Positions 1 through 7,968 of a DNA stretch of 64,000 bases are shown in pieces. The notes under the pieces are model-generated. The model worked only from the letters and a program-made list of their open reading frames with translations, ran no database searches and was not told the origin of the DNA. Location of the stretch: contig WYCW01000003.1 in assembly GCA_011392765.1 (NCBI GenBank), positions 540,465 through 604,464 of the forward strand, read 5' to 3'. The translations under genes were made by a program, and so were the position numbers. The stretch comes from Candidatus Thiosymbion ectosymbiont of Catanema sp. Cochon2018 (GTDB lineage: Bacteria > Pseudomonadota > Gammaproteobacteria > Chromatiales > Chromatiaceae). Position 1 is the first letter of the stretch. Each line of letters starts with the position of its first letter.

Positions 1-1
1 G

Positions 2-448
2 CCCCTGTTCGGCATCTACTTCATCTCCGGCGTAGCGGAGACTAACCGCGCGCCCTTCGACGTAGCGGAAGGCGAATCGGAGATCGTAGCCGGTTTTCAT
101 GTCGAATACTCGGGGATGGCCTTCGCGGTCTTTTTTCTGGGCGAATATGCCAACATGATCCTGATCTCCGCGCTCTCGGCCCTCATGTTCCTCGGCGGCT
201 GGCTGTCTCCCCTGCCGGCGACCTGGGTGGACGGAATCTTCCTGCTCGACGACGGCTTTCACTGGCTGGTGCTCAAGACTTTCTTCTTCATGTTCTTATT
301 TCTCTGGTTCCGGGCCACCTTCCCCCGCTACCGCTACGACCAGATCATGCGCCTGGGCTGGAAAGTATTCATCCCCATCACCATCGTCTGGATCCTGGTG
401 ATCGGGCTTGCGGTGATTTATAAAGTGCCTCCTTGGTGGTCGGCATAG
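2..448 (+). CDS. nuoH: NADH:quinone oxidoreductase subunit H, 3' part
   Basis: This is the C-terminal 148 residues of NuoH, the membrane subunit that helps form the quinone site of respiratory complex I. The gene runs in from the left edge, so its start lies outside the window. The conserved loop [13 protein letters not shown] is at the beginning, followed by [15 protein letters not shown] and three or four hydrophobic segments, ending in a normal stop. In most gammaproteobacteria nuoI follows directly; here about 4.2 kb separate the two. Identification is firm. Confidence 0.96.
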   Translation, partial: PLFGIYFISGVAETNRAPFDVAEGESEIVAGFHVEYSGMAFAVFFLGEYANMILISALSALMFLGGWLSPLPATWVDGIFLLDDGFHWLVLKTFFFMFLFLWFRATFPRYRYDQIMRLGWKVFIPITIVWILVIGLAVIYKVPPWWSA

Positions 449-490
449 GAAAGACATAACGACGGAGCCATAAGCGCAATGATCGTAGGT

Positions 491-548
491 ACTAACTATA
501 GGAACTTAAATGTAGGTTCCTAGAGTTAGGTATCTAATATTAGATACC
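491..548. repeat. two adjacent palindromes just after nuoH
   Basis: The first is a hairpin (491-505 with 516-530): ACTAACTATAGGAAC pairs with the downstream GTTCCTAGAGTTAGG apart from one mismatch, with a 10-base loop. It runs into a perfect 20-base palindrome, GGTATCTAATATTAGATACC, at 529-548. They lie at the junction between nuoH and the first foreign block. They could be a transcript-processing site, a terminator without a U tract, or a recombination scar. Confidence 0.6.
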
Positions 549-646
549 GGTATCTATATTTCGGGGCATGCTAAATATAGGTGCTTTAGTTTCGGCGGAG
601 AAGCCACCGTTGCATGTTATGCGAGAAATCTAAGTTAGGAGACAAC

Positions 647-1324
647 ATGGAGACTAAAGGTAATCATCTGGTTGAGTTAATAAAATATCCAGTTCTTGTT
701 TTCTCTATCGTGCTAGCGCTAATTCTTCTGAAGTATTCATTAAATCTGGAGTTCGGAATGATTACTGAAGTATCAACAGATGGGTTGAAGTTTTCTGAGA
801 AAAGCAATAAGGAAGCTTTGAAAGCGATCGCGGGGTTGGAATTAAGGTTAAATGATCTATCTGTAAGAATCAATTCTATTGAAGATAGGGATAGTGAGAA
901 TGGTGTTGACGCAGATCAAATAGAATTTAAGGCGTTTACTGCATCGCAAGAAGTATCTGACGCGACAGCGAATATCGCTCAATTATCGCCGCCTATTCAA
1001 GGCAAGCAATCTGAGGCTTTAGCCGGCTGGATGTGGATTGGAAATTATACAGACGAATGGTCAAAAACTCCATTGGCGCATATTGACACAGGACAGCCGA
1101 TAAAAATTGCACTAACCAATATGCAGGTAGGTACTGAATACAAAGTATTGAATAACATGGTGGTGAGAGACGGGTTGCCACCGAATGATGAAGATTATTA
1201 TCACGCAAGAAAAATCTTGGGTGTAGTGCCACGAGGATCAAGAGTAAGACTACTGAAAAAGCCTGAAAGCATAGATAGAGAGTTTACCATACAGTATTGG
1301 GCTAAAGCGGAATATCAAATTTAA
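647..1324 (+). CDS. hypothetical membrane-anchored coiled-coil protein
   Basis: A 225-residue protein of unknown function. I chose the ATG at 647 because AGGAG lies at the right distance upstream; an in-frame start 33 bases earlier has no such site. Residues about 12-32 form one transmembrane segment, followed by a stretch (about 45-85) with heptad-like spacing (EALKAIAGLELRLNDLSVRI) that suggests a coiled coil. The C-terminal 90 residues are globular and basic with alternating beta-strand-like pieces (EYKVLNNMVVRDG, VVPRGSRVRLLKK), like an SH3-type fold. The gene is AT-rich against nuo and is the first passenger in the nuoH-nuoI block. Confidence 0.75.
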   Translation: METKGNHLVELIKYPVLVFSIVLALILLKYSLNLEFGMITEVSTDGLKFSEKSNKEALKAIAGLELRLNDLSVRINSIEDRDSENGVDADQIEFKAFTASQEVSDATANIAQLSPPIQGKQSEALAGWMWIGNYTDEWSKTPLAHIDTGQPIKIALTNMQVGTEYKVLNNMVVRDGLPPNDEDYYHARKILGVVPRGSRVRLLKKPESIDREFTIQYWAKAEYQI

Positions 1325-1857
1325 GTGAAGGATATAGGGGACAGGCCACGTTTTCTATGGCAGGTTGAATTGACTGTTTAGCAGGGGGAAAATGTGATCT
1401 GATCTCTGGCTCCCAGCAAAATTCCGCGCCATGTGGGGCTAGGGGAAAGCTATGACGCTTAATCTGGGGAAATTGTGTCATTCTGTCCCTGACCCTCTGA
1501 AAATTCAGCAATATTTTCACAGTCTCCGAGGCATGGGAATGAGCTAAGAGCCGACAGCGGTGGCGAATTAGGAGGAGGCATTGTCGCACGATAATAAAGG
1601 AAACTAAAAAGGAGATGGGAGTATCAATATTCCACCATCCCAAGCTACTACTTCGACAGGCGTGAATCTTTGAGAACGTTTAGCGAAATCACAAGGAAAT
1701 GGTGGTTAGAAATGTCCAGCACCTAATGAGATGTTCATATCAAATGCTGTGCTTGGAGAGTTGAATGCCGGAAACTATCCACGTAAGGACCGTAGGACGG
1801 GAAAGCGTAGCGCATCCCGCCATGTTGGTCTGTTTGATGAAATTACGGGAGTATTGA
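1325..1857. other. 533-base gap without a recognised gene
   Basis: No convincing open frame or RNA gene is seen. The stretch has several short sequences typical of intergenic filler in this genome (GGGGACAGGCCACGTTTT near 1338) and no clear terminal repeats. A promoter for the TA module at 1858 may sit near its right end, but I see no good -35/-10 pair. Confidence 0.5.
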
Positions 1858-2061
1858 ATGAATCACAGTTTACTTGATTCGGCTTTAAAGATACCTCCAC
1901 GAGAACGAGTGGTATTTGCGGAGTTGATTCTGGCAAGCATAGATCATGAGGAAGAGGAGGTGAGAAGATCATGGGTGTCGGAAGTAAGAAAAAGGATCGA
2001 AGGAGTAAGCCAAGGGAAGGCCGAGCTTTTAGATTTTGAAAAGCTATATGTTGAGAGTTGA
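1858..2061 (+). CDS. addiction-module antitoxin, ParD-like partner of a ParE toxin
   Basis: A 67-residue acidic protein of the putative addiction module component type. It begins with a helix (LLDSALKIPPRERVVFAELILASID), then a charged stretch with W38 (RRSWVSEVRKRIEG) typical of these antitoxins. It overlaps the toxin gene that follows (start 2048), which indicates translational coupling. In known families the antitoxin neutralises the RelE/ParE-fold toxin and represses the operon. This module looks intact. Confidence 0.8.
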   Translation: MNHSLLDSALKIPPRERVVFAELILASIDHEEEEVRRSWVSEVRKRIEGVSQGKAELLDFEKLYVES

Positions 2062-2344
2062 AATTCATGAGTTCGCTTCAAACGAGTTTAACGAGGCGAT
2101 CCGATGGTACGATTCTCAATCAAAGGGGCTGGGGAGTAGGTTTAAAAAAGCAGTAGTAACACAAATCGGGAACATACGTAAAAATCCGAGTTGGTATCCA
2201 AAAGAGGAAGAAGACATCTACAAAGTCTACATTCCAAAATTTCCATATAAAATTCTCTTTACTTTTGATTCGAAGAAGGTTGTCGTGTGGGCTATTGCCC
2301 ATTTACACAGAAAGCCCTCGTATTGGAAATCTCGGAAAAGCTAA
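2048..2344 (+). CDS. RelE/ParE-family toxin
   Basis: A 98-residue protein with the RelE/ParE pattern: an N-terminal strand (VEIHEFASNEFNEAIRWYD), a helix with SKGLGSRFKKAV, then FPYKILFTFD, and a final strand VVVWAIAHLHRKPSYW. The AIAHxxRxPxYW end is the hallmark of the family. The start at 2048 overlaps the antitoxin by 14 bases; an in-frame start at 2036 is possible. Toxins of this fold cleave mRNA on ribosomes or poison gyrase; which applies cannot be told. Length and motifs suggest an intact gene. Confidence 0.85.
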   Translation: MLRVEIHEFASNEFNEAIRWYDSQSKGLGSRFKKAVVTQIGNIRKNPSWYPKEEEDIYKVYIPKFPYKILFTFDSKKVVVWAIAHLHRKPSYWKSRKS

Positions 2345-2479
2345 CCGAGAAAGGGGAAAAAAGGACTGGAAAAATAGAAAAGGGGCCAGGCTCATTTTAT
2401 CAAGTAAAACAGAGAGACAAACTACAGTTTTCAGTTCAATCACCAAAACGCCTATTCTATGAACAAGGTACTATATGCC

Positions 2480-2704
2480 ATGACAATTAGTGAAGTTATC
2501 CCTATTATTACATCCCTGTCTCATACCGATAAGTTCAAACTAATGCAAGTTATCTTGGCACAACTGGCTAAAGAGGAAGGGATTCCCTTACAAGCGGAAA
2601 CTGCTAAGCAATACGATCCTCTATTTGAGATTATCGGCATTGCGGAGGGTGAAGATAGCGACGTAGCCCGGCGGCATGATGATTATTTGTATGGTGCTTC
2701 GTGA
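2480..2704 (+). CDS. small antitoxin-like protein ahead of a PIN toxin
   Basis: A 74-residue protein, MTISEVIPIITSLSHTDKFK at its start, with a helical first half and an acidic tail ending ARRHDDYLYGAS. The pattern of a helical DK(F/L)KL region followed by a variable acidic tail recurs in the protein at 9728, so the two may belong to one antitoxin family. Its stop overlaps the presumed GTG start of the PIN-domain gene at 2701. Function is inferred from position only. Confidence 0.65.
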   Translation: MTISEVIPIITSLSHTDKFKLMQVILAQLAKEEGIPLQAETAKQYDPLFEIIGIAEGEDSDVARRHDDYLYGAS

Positions 2705-3102
2705 TATAGGGCATTTTCGTTGACACCGGCGCATGGTATGCAGCAATGGTTCGCAAGGATCGTGATCATGAGATAGCAAAGCAGTTTCTAAAGAATAATA
2801 CGCAGCCGCTAATCACCAGTGATCACGTGATGGATGAAACCGTTACCTTGTTGCTTTCTCGTGTCGGTCACAGCTATGCGGTACGGTTTCTTGACATGCT
2901 GCAAACCAGCCAGAAAGCCCAACTGATTTATCTTACGCCAACACAGATTACAGCAATAGTAACATTATTTCGCAATCGAATGGATAAGGAATGGAGTTTC
3001 ACAGATTGTTCTTCATTTATCTTGATGCAGGAACATCAAATACAAGTTGCGTTTGTATTTGATGAACATTTCAAGCAGGCCGGTTTTCTGGTTAAACCAT
3101 AA
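2701..3102 (+). pseudogene. VapC-like PIN-domain toxin with a nonsense codon at position 3
   Basis: The frame GTG-ATA-TAG-GGC-ATT-TTC-GTT-GAC places the first catalytic Asp (FVDTGAWYAA) right after an in-frame TAG. The rest is a full PIN domain: VDTGAW, then HVMDETVTLLLSR (second acid), then FTDCSSFILMQEH with the third and fourth acidic positions, ending FDEHFKQAGF. PIN toxins are Mg-dependent RNases. The first ATG after the stop is at 2746 and would lose the first Asp. Most likely a TAT Tyr codon became TAG, disabling the toxin; use of a rare start such as ATT at 2713 is the alternative. Confidence 0.7.
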
Positions 3103-3257
3103 CGAGTACTTCCTAATAGCTTCATCACGAACAAAAATTTTCCCATCGTCCTTGAAAGGGAAAATATTTTCGAGCTTCTTACAAATTTTCCGAAGACGGC
3201 AGTTTGCACCTTTCGATTCAATCACCAAAATGCCTAACTGAGATTGTGGTGGTAAAA

Positions 3258-3470
3258 ATGACTGCGCAAGCACAAATTCAGTATATATCGGATGAAGAAG
3301 GGCAACCTGTAAGCGTCATCGTGCCTATTCAGCTCTGGCGCGAAATTACCTCAGAAAGAGAAACGGCTTATTTGCTGAAAAGTGAGACAATGAAGAAGCG
3401 GCTTTTGGAAGCAAAAAATCGGACTGGAGGCATTTCTCTTGACAACGCCCGCACGCAGCTTGGAATTTGA
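3258..3470 (+). CDS. Phd/YefM-family antitoxin
   Basis: A 70-residue protein that reads IQYISDEEGQPVSVIVPIQL near its start, the usual N-terminal strand-helix of Phd/YefM antitoxins, and ends with the acidic helix that binds toxin (SLDNARTQLGI). An upstream in-frame ATG at 3204 adds a non-homologous leader, so 3258 is preferred. The toxin gene that overlaps its end (3439) is only a stump, so the antitoxin is orphaned. Confidence 0.75.
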   Translation: MTAQAQIQYISDEEGQPVSVIVPIQLWREITSERETAYLLKSETMKKRLLEAKNRTGGISLDNARTQLGI

Positions 3471-3504
3471 CCCGGTAGGTTTTGAAGATTATGTCATACA
3501 GTGA
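3439..3504 (+). pseudogene. Txe/YoeB-type toxin stump (first ~20 codons)
   Basis: Starting at a TTG that overlaps the antitoxin end, the frame reads TTPARSLEFDPVGFEDYVIQ and stops. This matches the N-terminus of YoeB/Txe-like toxins linked to Phd/YefM antitoxins. The homologous sequence breaks off where the next gene (ATG at 3491) begins, so the following gene appears to have replaced the toxin body. Confidence 0.6.
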
Positions 3505-4096
3505 TTTTGACTTGAAAAAAGTTAAACGAGAGTTGGGGGTTACACTAACGGAAAAGCAACATGTCTTTTCTGCCATCAAAGGTATTGACATTTCCTCTAC
3601 TCTTACTGAAATATTAGCAGAAAATATCCCGCTTGCCCGTGCTATTAACACAGAGAAAGCTCGTTCAGAACTTATTATTGCAAATATTCTGGTGGAAGTG
3701 CGAAAAATACTTGAGCACAAAGTTAGTTTGTTTTCCGGAATCGAGTTCAATGTCGATAAGGAAAAGGGATTAAATGGTTTCTGTGATTTTATTATTAGCG
3801 CCTCCCAGGAACAATTAACCTTGAGTAGTCCTGTCATTACTGTAGTTGAGGCCAAAAACGAAAACATTATCGGAGGTTTGGGTCAATGTATCGCGGAAAT
3901 GGTAGCAGCAAGTATTTTTAATAAAGCCGAAGGTAACCGGATTATGCGATTATATGGTGTAGTTACTACCGGAACCGCATGGAAATTCATAAAAATGGAA
4001 GGTCTTGATGTACTGATTGATCTTGATGAATATTCAATTGAAAATTCGGGTAAAATTGTCGGCATATTATTGAAAATGTCAGCTCAAAATGCCTAA
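3491..4096 (+). CDS. hypothetical protein with PD-(D/E)XK nuclease-like core
   Basis: A 201-residue protein, MSYSDFDLKKVKRELGV at the start. Its middle reads GFCDFIISAS, then VITVVEAKNENIIGGLGQC, matching the PD-(D/E)XK layout: Asp in a strand, then E-x-K in the next, with a following Q/C helix. Similar proteins are annotated as conserved hypotheticals related to type I restriction N-termini, mostly in cyanobacteria. No methylase or specificity subunit is near. The start overlaps the Txe stump, so it is a newcomer at this position. Confidence 0.65.
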   Translation: MSYSDFDLKKVKRELGVTLTEKQHVFSAIKGIDISSTLTEILAENIPLARAINTEKARSELIIANILVEVRKILEHKVSLFSGIEFNVDKEKGLNGFCDFIISASQEQLTLSSPVITVVEAKNENIIGGLGQCIAEMVAASIFNKAEGNRIMRLYGVVTTGTAWKFIKMEGLDVLIDLDEYSIENSGKIVGILLKMSAQNA

Positions 4097-4143
4097 TACT
4101 GGCGGATTGATAAAAGACTTTGAAGAGATAAAGGGGTTTCCCC

Positions 4144-4467
4144 GTAGCCTATGTTGTCACTGAAAGCTGCATCAAGTGCAAGTACACCGACTGCGTCGAG
4201 GTATGTCCCGTCGATTGCTTCTACGAAGGCCCCAATTTTCTGGTCATCCACCCCGAGGAGTGTATCGACTGCGCTGTGTGTGAGCCGGAGTGTCCGGTTA
4301 ATGCCATTTTCTCCGAGGATGATTTACCGGAAGATCAGCGGCACTTTGTGGCGTTGAACGCCGAGTTGGCAAAGGAATGGCCCGTGATCACCGAACAGAA
4401 AGACCCGCTGCCTGATGCCGAAAAGTGGGAGGATGTTCCGGACAAACTCCAGTACCTGGAGCGATGA
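4144..4467 (+). CDS. fdxA: 7Fe ferredoxin I (FdxA), start codon apparently GTA
   Basis: A 107-residue ferredoxin carrying one [3Fe-4S] and one [4Fe-4S] cluster. Cys9, Cys17 and Cys50 fit the 3Fe site and Cys21, Cys40, Cys43 and Cys46 the 4Fe site of Azotobacter FdI; the tail ending KLQYLER is also typical. The codon where Met belongs is GTA. There is no ATG, GTG or TTG between the upstream in-frame stop (4129) and the first cluster, although AAGGGG stands 8 bases upstream. Either the start was lost when the foreign block inserted or a non-standard start is used. Its place before nuoI suggests electron transfer near complex I. Confidence 0.85.
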   Translation, partial: VAYVVTESCIKCKYTDCVEVCPVDCFYEGPNFLVIHPEECIDCAVCEPECPVNAIFSEDDLPEDQRHFVALNAELAKEWPVITEQKDPLPDAEKWEDVPDKLQYLER

Positions 4468-4641
4468 GCGGAAATAGGGGATGACCAGGTTTACTGTCTT
4501 GGTCTTGGAGTACACTTGATCGACGGTCAATCTCCGACAAGCGGACTACCGAACCGAAACGACCTATGGTGGTCGTTTCAAAACGTAATTGAATATGACT
4601 ATTACCCTATTCTACGCGAGGGAATGAGGGGATTCTGTGAT

Positions 4642-5133
4642 ATGCTGCAAGCTGCGCGAGATTATCTGAAAAGCCTCTTGCTGGTGGAGCTGTTCCGTGG
4701 ACTGAGCGTCACCGGACGTTACATGTTCGGCCGCAAATTCACGGTCCAGTACCCGGAGGAGAAGGCGCCCGTTTCACCCCGTTTCCGCGCTCTACACGCC
4801 CTGCGGCGTTATCCGAACGGGGAGGAGCGGTGCATCGCCTGCAAACTGTGCGAGGCGACTTGTCCGGCCTTGGCCATCACCATCGAGGCCGAGCCCCGAG
4901 AAGACGGCTCCCGACGTACGACCCGGTACGACATCGACCTGTTCAAGTGCATCTTCTGCGGTTTCTGCGAGGAGTCGTGCCCGGTGGATTCCATCGTGGA
5001 GACCGGGGTCGCCGAGTATTGCTTCGAGGAGCGCGGCGAGCACATCATGACCAAGGAAAAGCTCCTCGCGGTCGGTGATAAATACGAGGCCGAAATCGCC
5101 GCCGCCCGCGCCGCGGATGCGTCGTATCGATAA
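4642..5133 (+). CDS. nuoI: NADH:quinone oxidoreductase subunit I
   Basis: A 163-residue peripheral-arm subunit that carries the last two [4Fe-4S] clusters before quinone. Both motifs are present: [12 protein letters not shown] and [12 protein letters not shown]. The start [20 protein letters not shown] matches the family; the open frame continues upstream to 4516 but that part has no family resemblance. Length is normal for the short NuoI type. Confidence 0.97.
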   Translation: MLQAARDYLKSLLLVELFRGLSVTGRYMFGRKFTVQYPEEKAPVSPRFRALHALRRYPNGEERCIACKLCEATCPALAITIEAEPREDGSRRTTRYDIDLFKCIFCGFCEESCPVDSIVETGVAEYCFEERGEHIMTKEKLLAVGDKYEAEIAAARAADASYR

Positions 5134-5471
5134 GAGATTCGAACCGCAGATAGGAAAAATGATCCGGTCGCTTCGATCTATCCGCAGATTACACAGATTT
5201 TCGCAGATTAAAAACAAATCAATCTGTGAGAATCTGCGGACAGAAAAAGATAATGTGATCTTTTGAGACTAATTTGCGTTGATTCGCGTTCATTTGCGGC
5301 AAAAAATAATTCCTATGGGGATGCGCCGCCTCGCGTGGAGGCATAACCTCGCTGGAGGGTGAGAAATAAGCAAATGAGATTTCGTGAATCGATATAAAGT
5401 GAAGATTCAACTGAGTGACCCTTTGCGCGCTTTCTGCCTTTGTGGTTAAAAAAACTTACCCGGATCCGATC
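5134..5471. repeat. nuoI-nuoJ spacer with a periodic palindrome
   Basis: At 5182-5239 a palindrome is built from a 9-base unit (CGCAGATTA, CACAGATTT) in one arm and its complement (AATCTGTGAGAATCTGCGG) in the other. A second piece, TTGCGTTGATTCGCGTTCA near 5276, belongs to the same class of periodic repeat and recurs near 54035 and 14850. No gene is seen. nuoI and nuoJ are normally almost adjacent, so this is an insertion. Confidence 0.7.
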
Positions 5472-6131
5472 ATGGGCTTTGAAAAGATTCTCTTCTACAT
5501 CTTCGGGGGCATTGCGGTGATCGCGGCCGGTATGGTAGTTACCCGCCGCAATCCGGTACATGCGGTGCTCTACTTGGTGTTGACCTTCGTGACGAGCGCG
5601 ATGCTGTGGATGCTCCTGGAAGCGGAGTTTCTCGCCATCGTGCTGGTGTTGGTCTATGTGGGCGCCGTTATGGTCCTGTTCCTGTTCGTAGTCATGATGC
5701 TGGATATCGACGTAGCGGCTATGCGCGCGCAGTTCGTCCGCTACTTGCCGCTCGGGCTCCTGATCGCCGTTGTCATGCTGGTGGAGATATTTCTGGTCGT
5801 CGGCCCGGATACCTTCGGTTTGGAGCAGTTCGCCAAGCCCCAGGCACGGCCGGCGGATTACAGCAATACCTCCGAGCTGGGGATGGTCCTGTACACTATT
5901 TATATGTACCCGTTCGAGATCGCGGCGGTAATCCTGTTGGTCGCCATCGTCGCCGCCATCCGGTTGACCCTGCGTCGGCGCCCCGACACCAAGTACCAGG
6001 ATCCGTCACGGCAGGTGCGGGTCAAAAAGGGACCGGATCGGTTGCGAGTTGTCAAAGTGCCGGCGGAGCCGAGGGTGGTGTCTGCGAACGTCCGGACAGC
6101 GCCCGCACAGGGCGAGGGAGAAGCGCCATGA
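5472..6131 (+). CDS. nuoJ: NADH:quinone oxidoreductase subunit J
   Basis: A 219-residue membrane subunit. [20 protein letters not shown] opens it, followed by [20 protein letters not shown] and the conserved [19 protein letters not shown] segment; five transmembrane helices are evident. The start at 5472 is preferred over an upstream in-frame codon because it matches the family. Its stop overlaps the nuoK start (ATGA), the usual coupled arrangement. Confidence 0.96.
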   Translation: MGFEKILFYIFGGIAVIAAGMVVTRRNPVHAVLYLVLTFVTSAMLWMLLEAEFLAIVLVLVYVGAVMVLFLFVVMMLDIDVAAMRAQFVRYLPLGLLIAVVMLVEIFLVVGPDTFGLEQFAKPQARPADYSNTSELGMVLYTIYMYPFEIAAVILLVAIVAAIRLTLRRRPDTKYQDPSRQVRVKKGPDRLRVVKVPAEPRVVSANVRTAPAQGEGEAP

Positions 6132-6433
6132 TTTCCCTGACCGAATACCTGCTGCTGGGAGGAATCCTGTTCTCCATCGGCGTCGCCGGGATCTTCCTCA
6201 ACCGGAAGAATGTCATCATCCTGCTCATGTGCATCGAGCTCATGCTGCTGGCGGTGAATATGAACTTCATCGCCTTCTCCCATTTTTTGGGGGACACCAC
6301 GGGGCAGATCTTCGTATTCTTCATCCTCACGGTGGCGGCAGCGGAGGCAGCCATCGGTTTGGCGATCCTTGTGGTCCTGTTCCGTGCGCGTCAAACGATC
6401 AATGTAGAGGATCTGGATGCTTTGAAGGGTTGA
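6128..6433 (+). CDS. nuoK: NADH:quinone oxidoreductase subunit K
   Basis: A 101-residue, three-helix proton-channel subunit. The two membrane glutamates important in proton movement are in [12 protein letters not shown] and [13 protein letters not shown]. It overlaps nuoJ by four bases. nuoL would normally come next; here 6.3 kb intervene. Confidence 0.96.
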   Translation: MISLTEYLLLGGILFSIGVAGIFLNRKNVIILLMCIELMLLAVNMNFIAFSHFLGDTTGQIFVFFILTVAAAEAAIGLAILVVLFRARQTINVEDLDALKG

Positions 6434-6533
6434 GGGCATCTTGAAAAATAGGTATTTTCACCAATCAAGCGACTCTAAGCCATTGATTGTTGAGGTGTGC
6501 CGTAGACGAAAATCGCATTTTTCAAAGTGCCCT
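6434..6533. mobile_element. MITE family 1, copy a
   Basis: A 100-base element with terminal inverted repeats: GGGCATCTTGAAAAATA at the left and CATTTTTCAAAGTGCCC at the right. It starts one base after the nuoK stop. The interior (CCATTGATTGTTGAGG) matches the copy at 10700-10808. No coding capacity. Confidence 0.8.
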
Positions 6534-6570
6534 TAAATCCTGATCGACGTTTGTTCCAATAGCCAATAGT

Positions 6571-6763
6571 ACAGGATTAACAAGATTTTCAGGATTAACA
6601 GGATTTTTTTTGTTGGTGAAGATTCAGTTGGTCGACTACTTGGTCGCAATGGGAATTGACATCGGACTACTGATTAATTTTGGAAAAAGCGTGATCGTGC
6701 GGCGAAAGCTCAAAACACACGGAAAATAATCCTGTTAATCTTAAAAATCCTGTTCATCCTGTC
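6571..6763. repeat. long inverted repeat with periodic arms
   Basis: The left arm (6571-6610) repeats AGGATTAACA-type units; the right arm (6728-6763) carries AATCCTGTTAATC and ATCCTGTTCATCCTG, the complement of the same unit. About 115 bases lie between them and hold no gene. Confidence 0.7.
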
Positions 6764-6812
6764 GTATTAGAGGGTTACGACAAGCGTTCAGAAGCAAAGG
6801 AGAGAGGAAACC

Positions 6813-7604
6813 GTGGCAGTCGAAAATGTCTCGGAAACCCTGAAACGGGAGCTGCCCGTACTGTTGCGGGACGATCCGGATTTGCGTCGTTACATCCTGG
6901 ATCTGACGCGCCGGGAGTATGCGGATCGGCAACAGACGGAAGACCGCTTCGACCGCGTACTGGAGGAATTGCGTCAGGACCGCGAGGCCCAGGAACGCAA
7001 ATGGGCGAAGCAAGACCGCAAGTGGGAGGAGCAAAACCACAAGTGGGAGGAACAAAACCACAAGTGGGAGGAACAAAACCACAAGTGGTGGGAAGCGCAG
7101 GAAGAGCAAAAGCGCGAGAGAGAGGAGCAAAAGCGTAAATGGGAAGAGAGTCGGGTCGAATTCCAGCGGGTACATAAGGAGATCATGGCCCTGACCGAGA
7201 AACATGATCGTCACGTCAGTGCCTTGGGTGCGCGCTGGGGCCTGAAATCGGAAGCGTCCTTTCGCAACGCCCTGGCTGGGATCTTAGAAAAGAACTTCGA
7301 TATACAGGTGCTCAACGTCAACGAATACGACGAGCGGGGCGAGGTCTTTGGCCGGCCGGACCAGATAGAGCTGGATGTAATCATCAAGAATGGTCTGTTG
7401 CTCATTTGCGAGCTGAAATCTTCCATCGACAAGGCCGGTATGCATATCTTCGAGCGCAAGGCACGTTTTTACGAGCGGCGCCACGATCGTAAGGCCGATC
7501 GCCTGATCGTTATTTCGCCGATGATCGATAAGTGGGCTAAGAAACTTGCCAAGGAGCTCGGTATCGAGATCTACTCGGATTCCTTGGAGATCGAAGAACT
7601 CTGA
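6813..7604 (+). CDS. coiled-coil protein with C-terminal PD-(D/E)XK-like domain (DUF3782 type)
   Basis: A 263-residue protein. Residues 1-60 are helical and charged; residues about 60-110 are a coiled coil with a 7-residue unit, KWEEQNH, repeated almost exactly (three copies, then KWWEAQEE). The C-terminal 120 residues read GRPDQIELDVIIKNGLLLIC and then ELKSSIDKAGM, giving the D...E-x-K core of a PD-(D/E)XK fold, then LIVISPMIDKWAKKLAKELG. This fits the DUF3782-type family, common in cyanobacteria and archaea and of unknown role. The heptad array is also nearly identical at DNA level (7018-7083), so its length may vary between strains. Confidence 0.75.
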   Translation: MAVENVSETLKRELPVLLRDDPDLRRYILDLTRREYADRQQTEDRFDRVLEELRQDREAQERKWAKQDRKWEEQNHKWEEQNHKWEEQNHKWWEAQEEQKREREEQKRKWEESRVEFQRVHKEIMALTEKHDRHVSALGARWGLKSEASFRNALAGILEKNFDIQVLNVNEYDERGEVFGRPDQIELDVIIKNGLLLICELKSSIDKAGMHIFERKARFYERRHDRKADRLIVISPMIDKWAKKLAKELGIEIYSDSLEIEEL

Positions 7605-7714
7605 CGGCTTAGTACAGATGCCCGTATTTACCGGAAACATCACACAACCAATGTTTCGTCTCGAACCACGAATGAACACGAATTCACACTAATTTTCGTA
7701 AGGAGAAAATTGAG

Positions 7715-7933
7715 ATGAAGACGTTAACGCTAAAGATCGATGATACCGTCAGTGATAAATTTACATGGCTTCTTGAGCATTTCTCACCGAGTGAGATCAA
7801 AATTCTTGAACCGGACGAATATACCGATGATGATGCTTATCTTCGTAGCATCGATGGAATGACAGAGAGCATTCATGACGCAAGGAATGAACCACTGACA
7901 AACGGCGTCACACTCGACAGATTGGAACGGTAA
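7715..7933 (+). CDS. antitoxin-like protein followed by a toxin stump
   Basis: A 72-residue acidic protein, MKTLTLKIDDTVSDKFTWLL at the start, typical of antitoxins paired with RelE/ParE toxins. A good ribosome-binding site (AAGGAG) precedes it. The ATG of a partner overlaps its stop (7933), but that frame reads only MYIVVFMTQVL before a stop at 7968. Directly after it begins the unrelated gene at 7969. The antitoxin is therefore an orphan with its toxin cut away. Confidence 0.7.
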   Translation: MKTLTLKIDDTVSDKFTWLLEHFSPSEIKILEPDEYTDDDAYLRSIDGMTESIHDARNEPLTNGVTLDRLER

Positions 7934-7968
7934 TGTACATCGTTGTATTTATGACACAAGTGCTATGA

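Noticed and set aside
4151..4357. Plus-strand frame starting ATG at 4151 inside fdxA
   Set aside because: It is out of frame with the cysteine motifs and reads as low-complexity Ser-rich sequence.
7018..7090. Non-coding tandem repeat or CRISPR
   Set aside because: The 21-base repeats are in frame in a clear coding region and encode a coiled coil.
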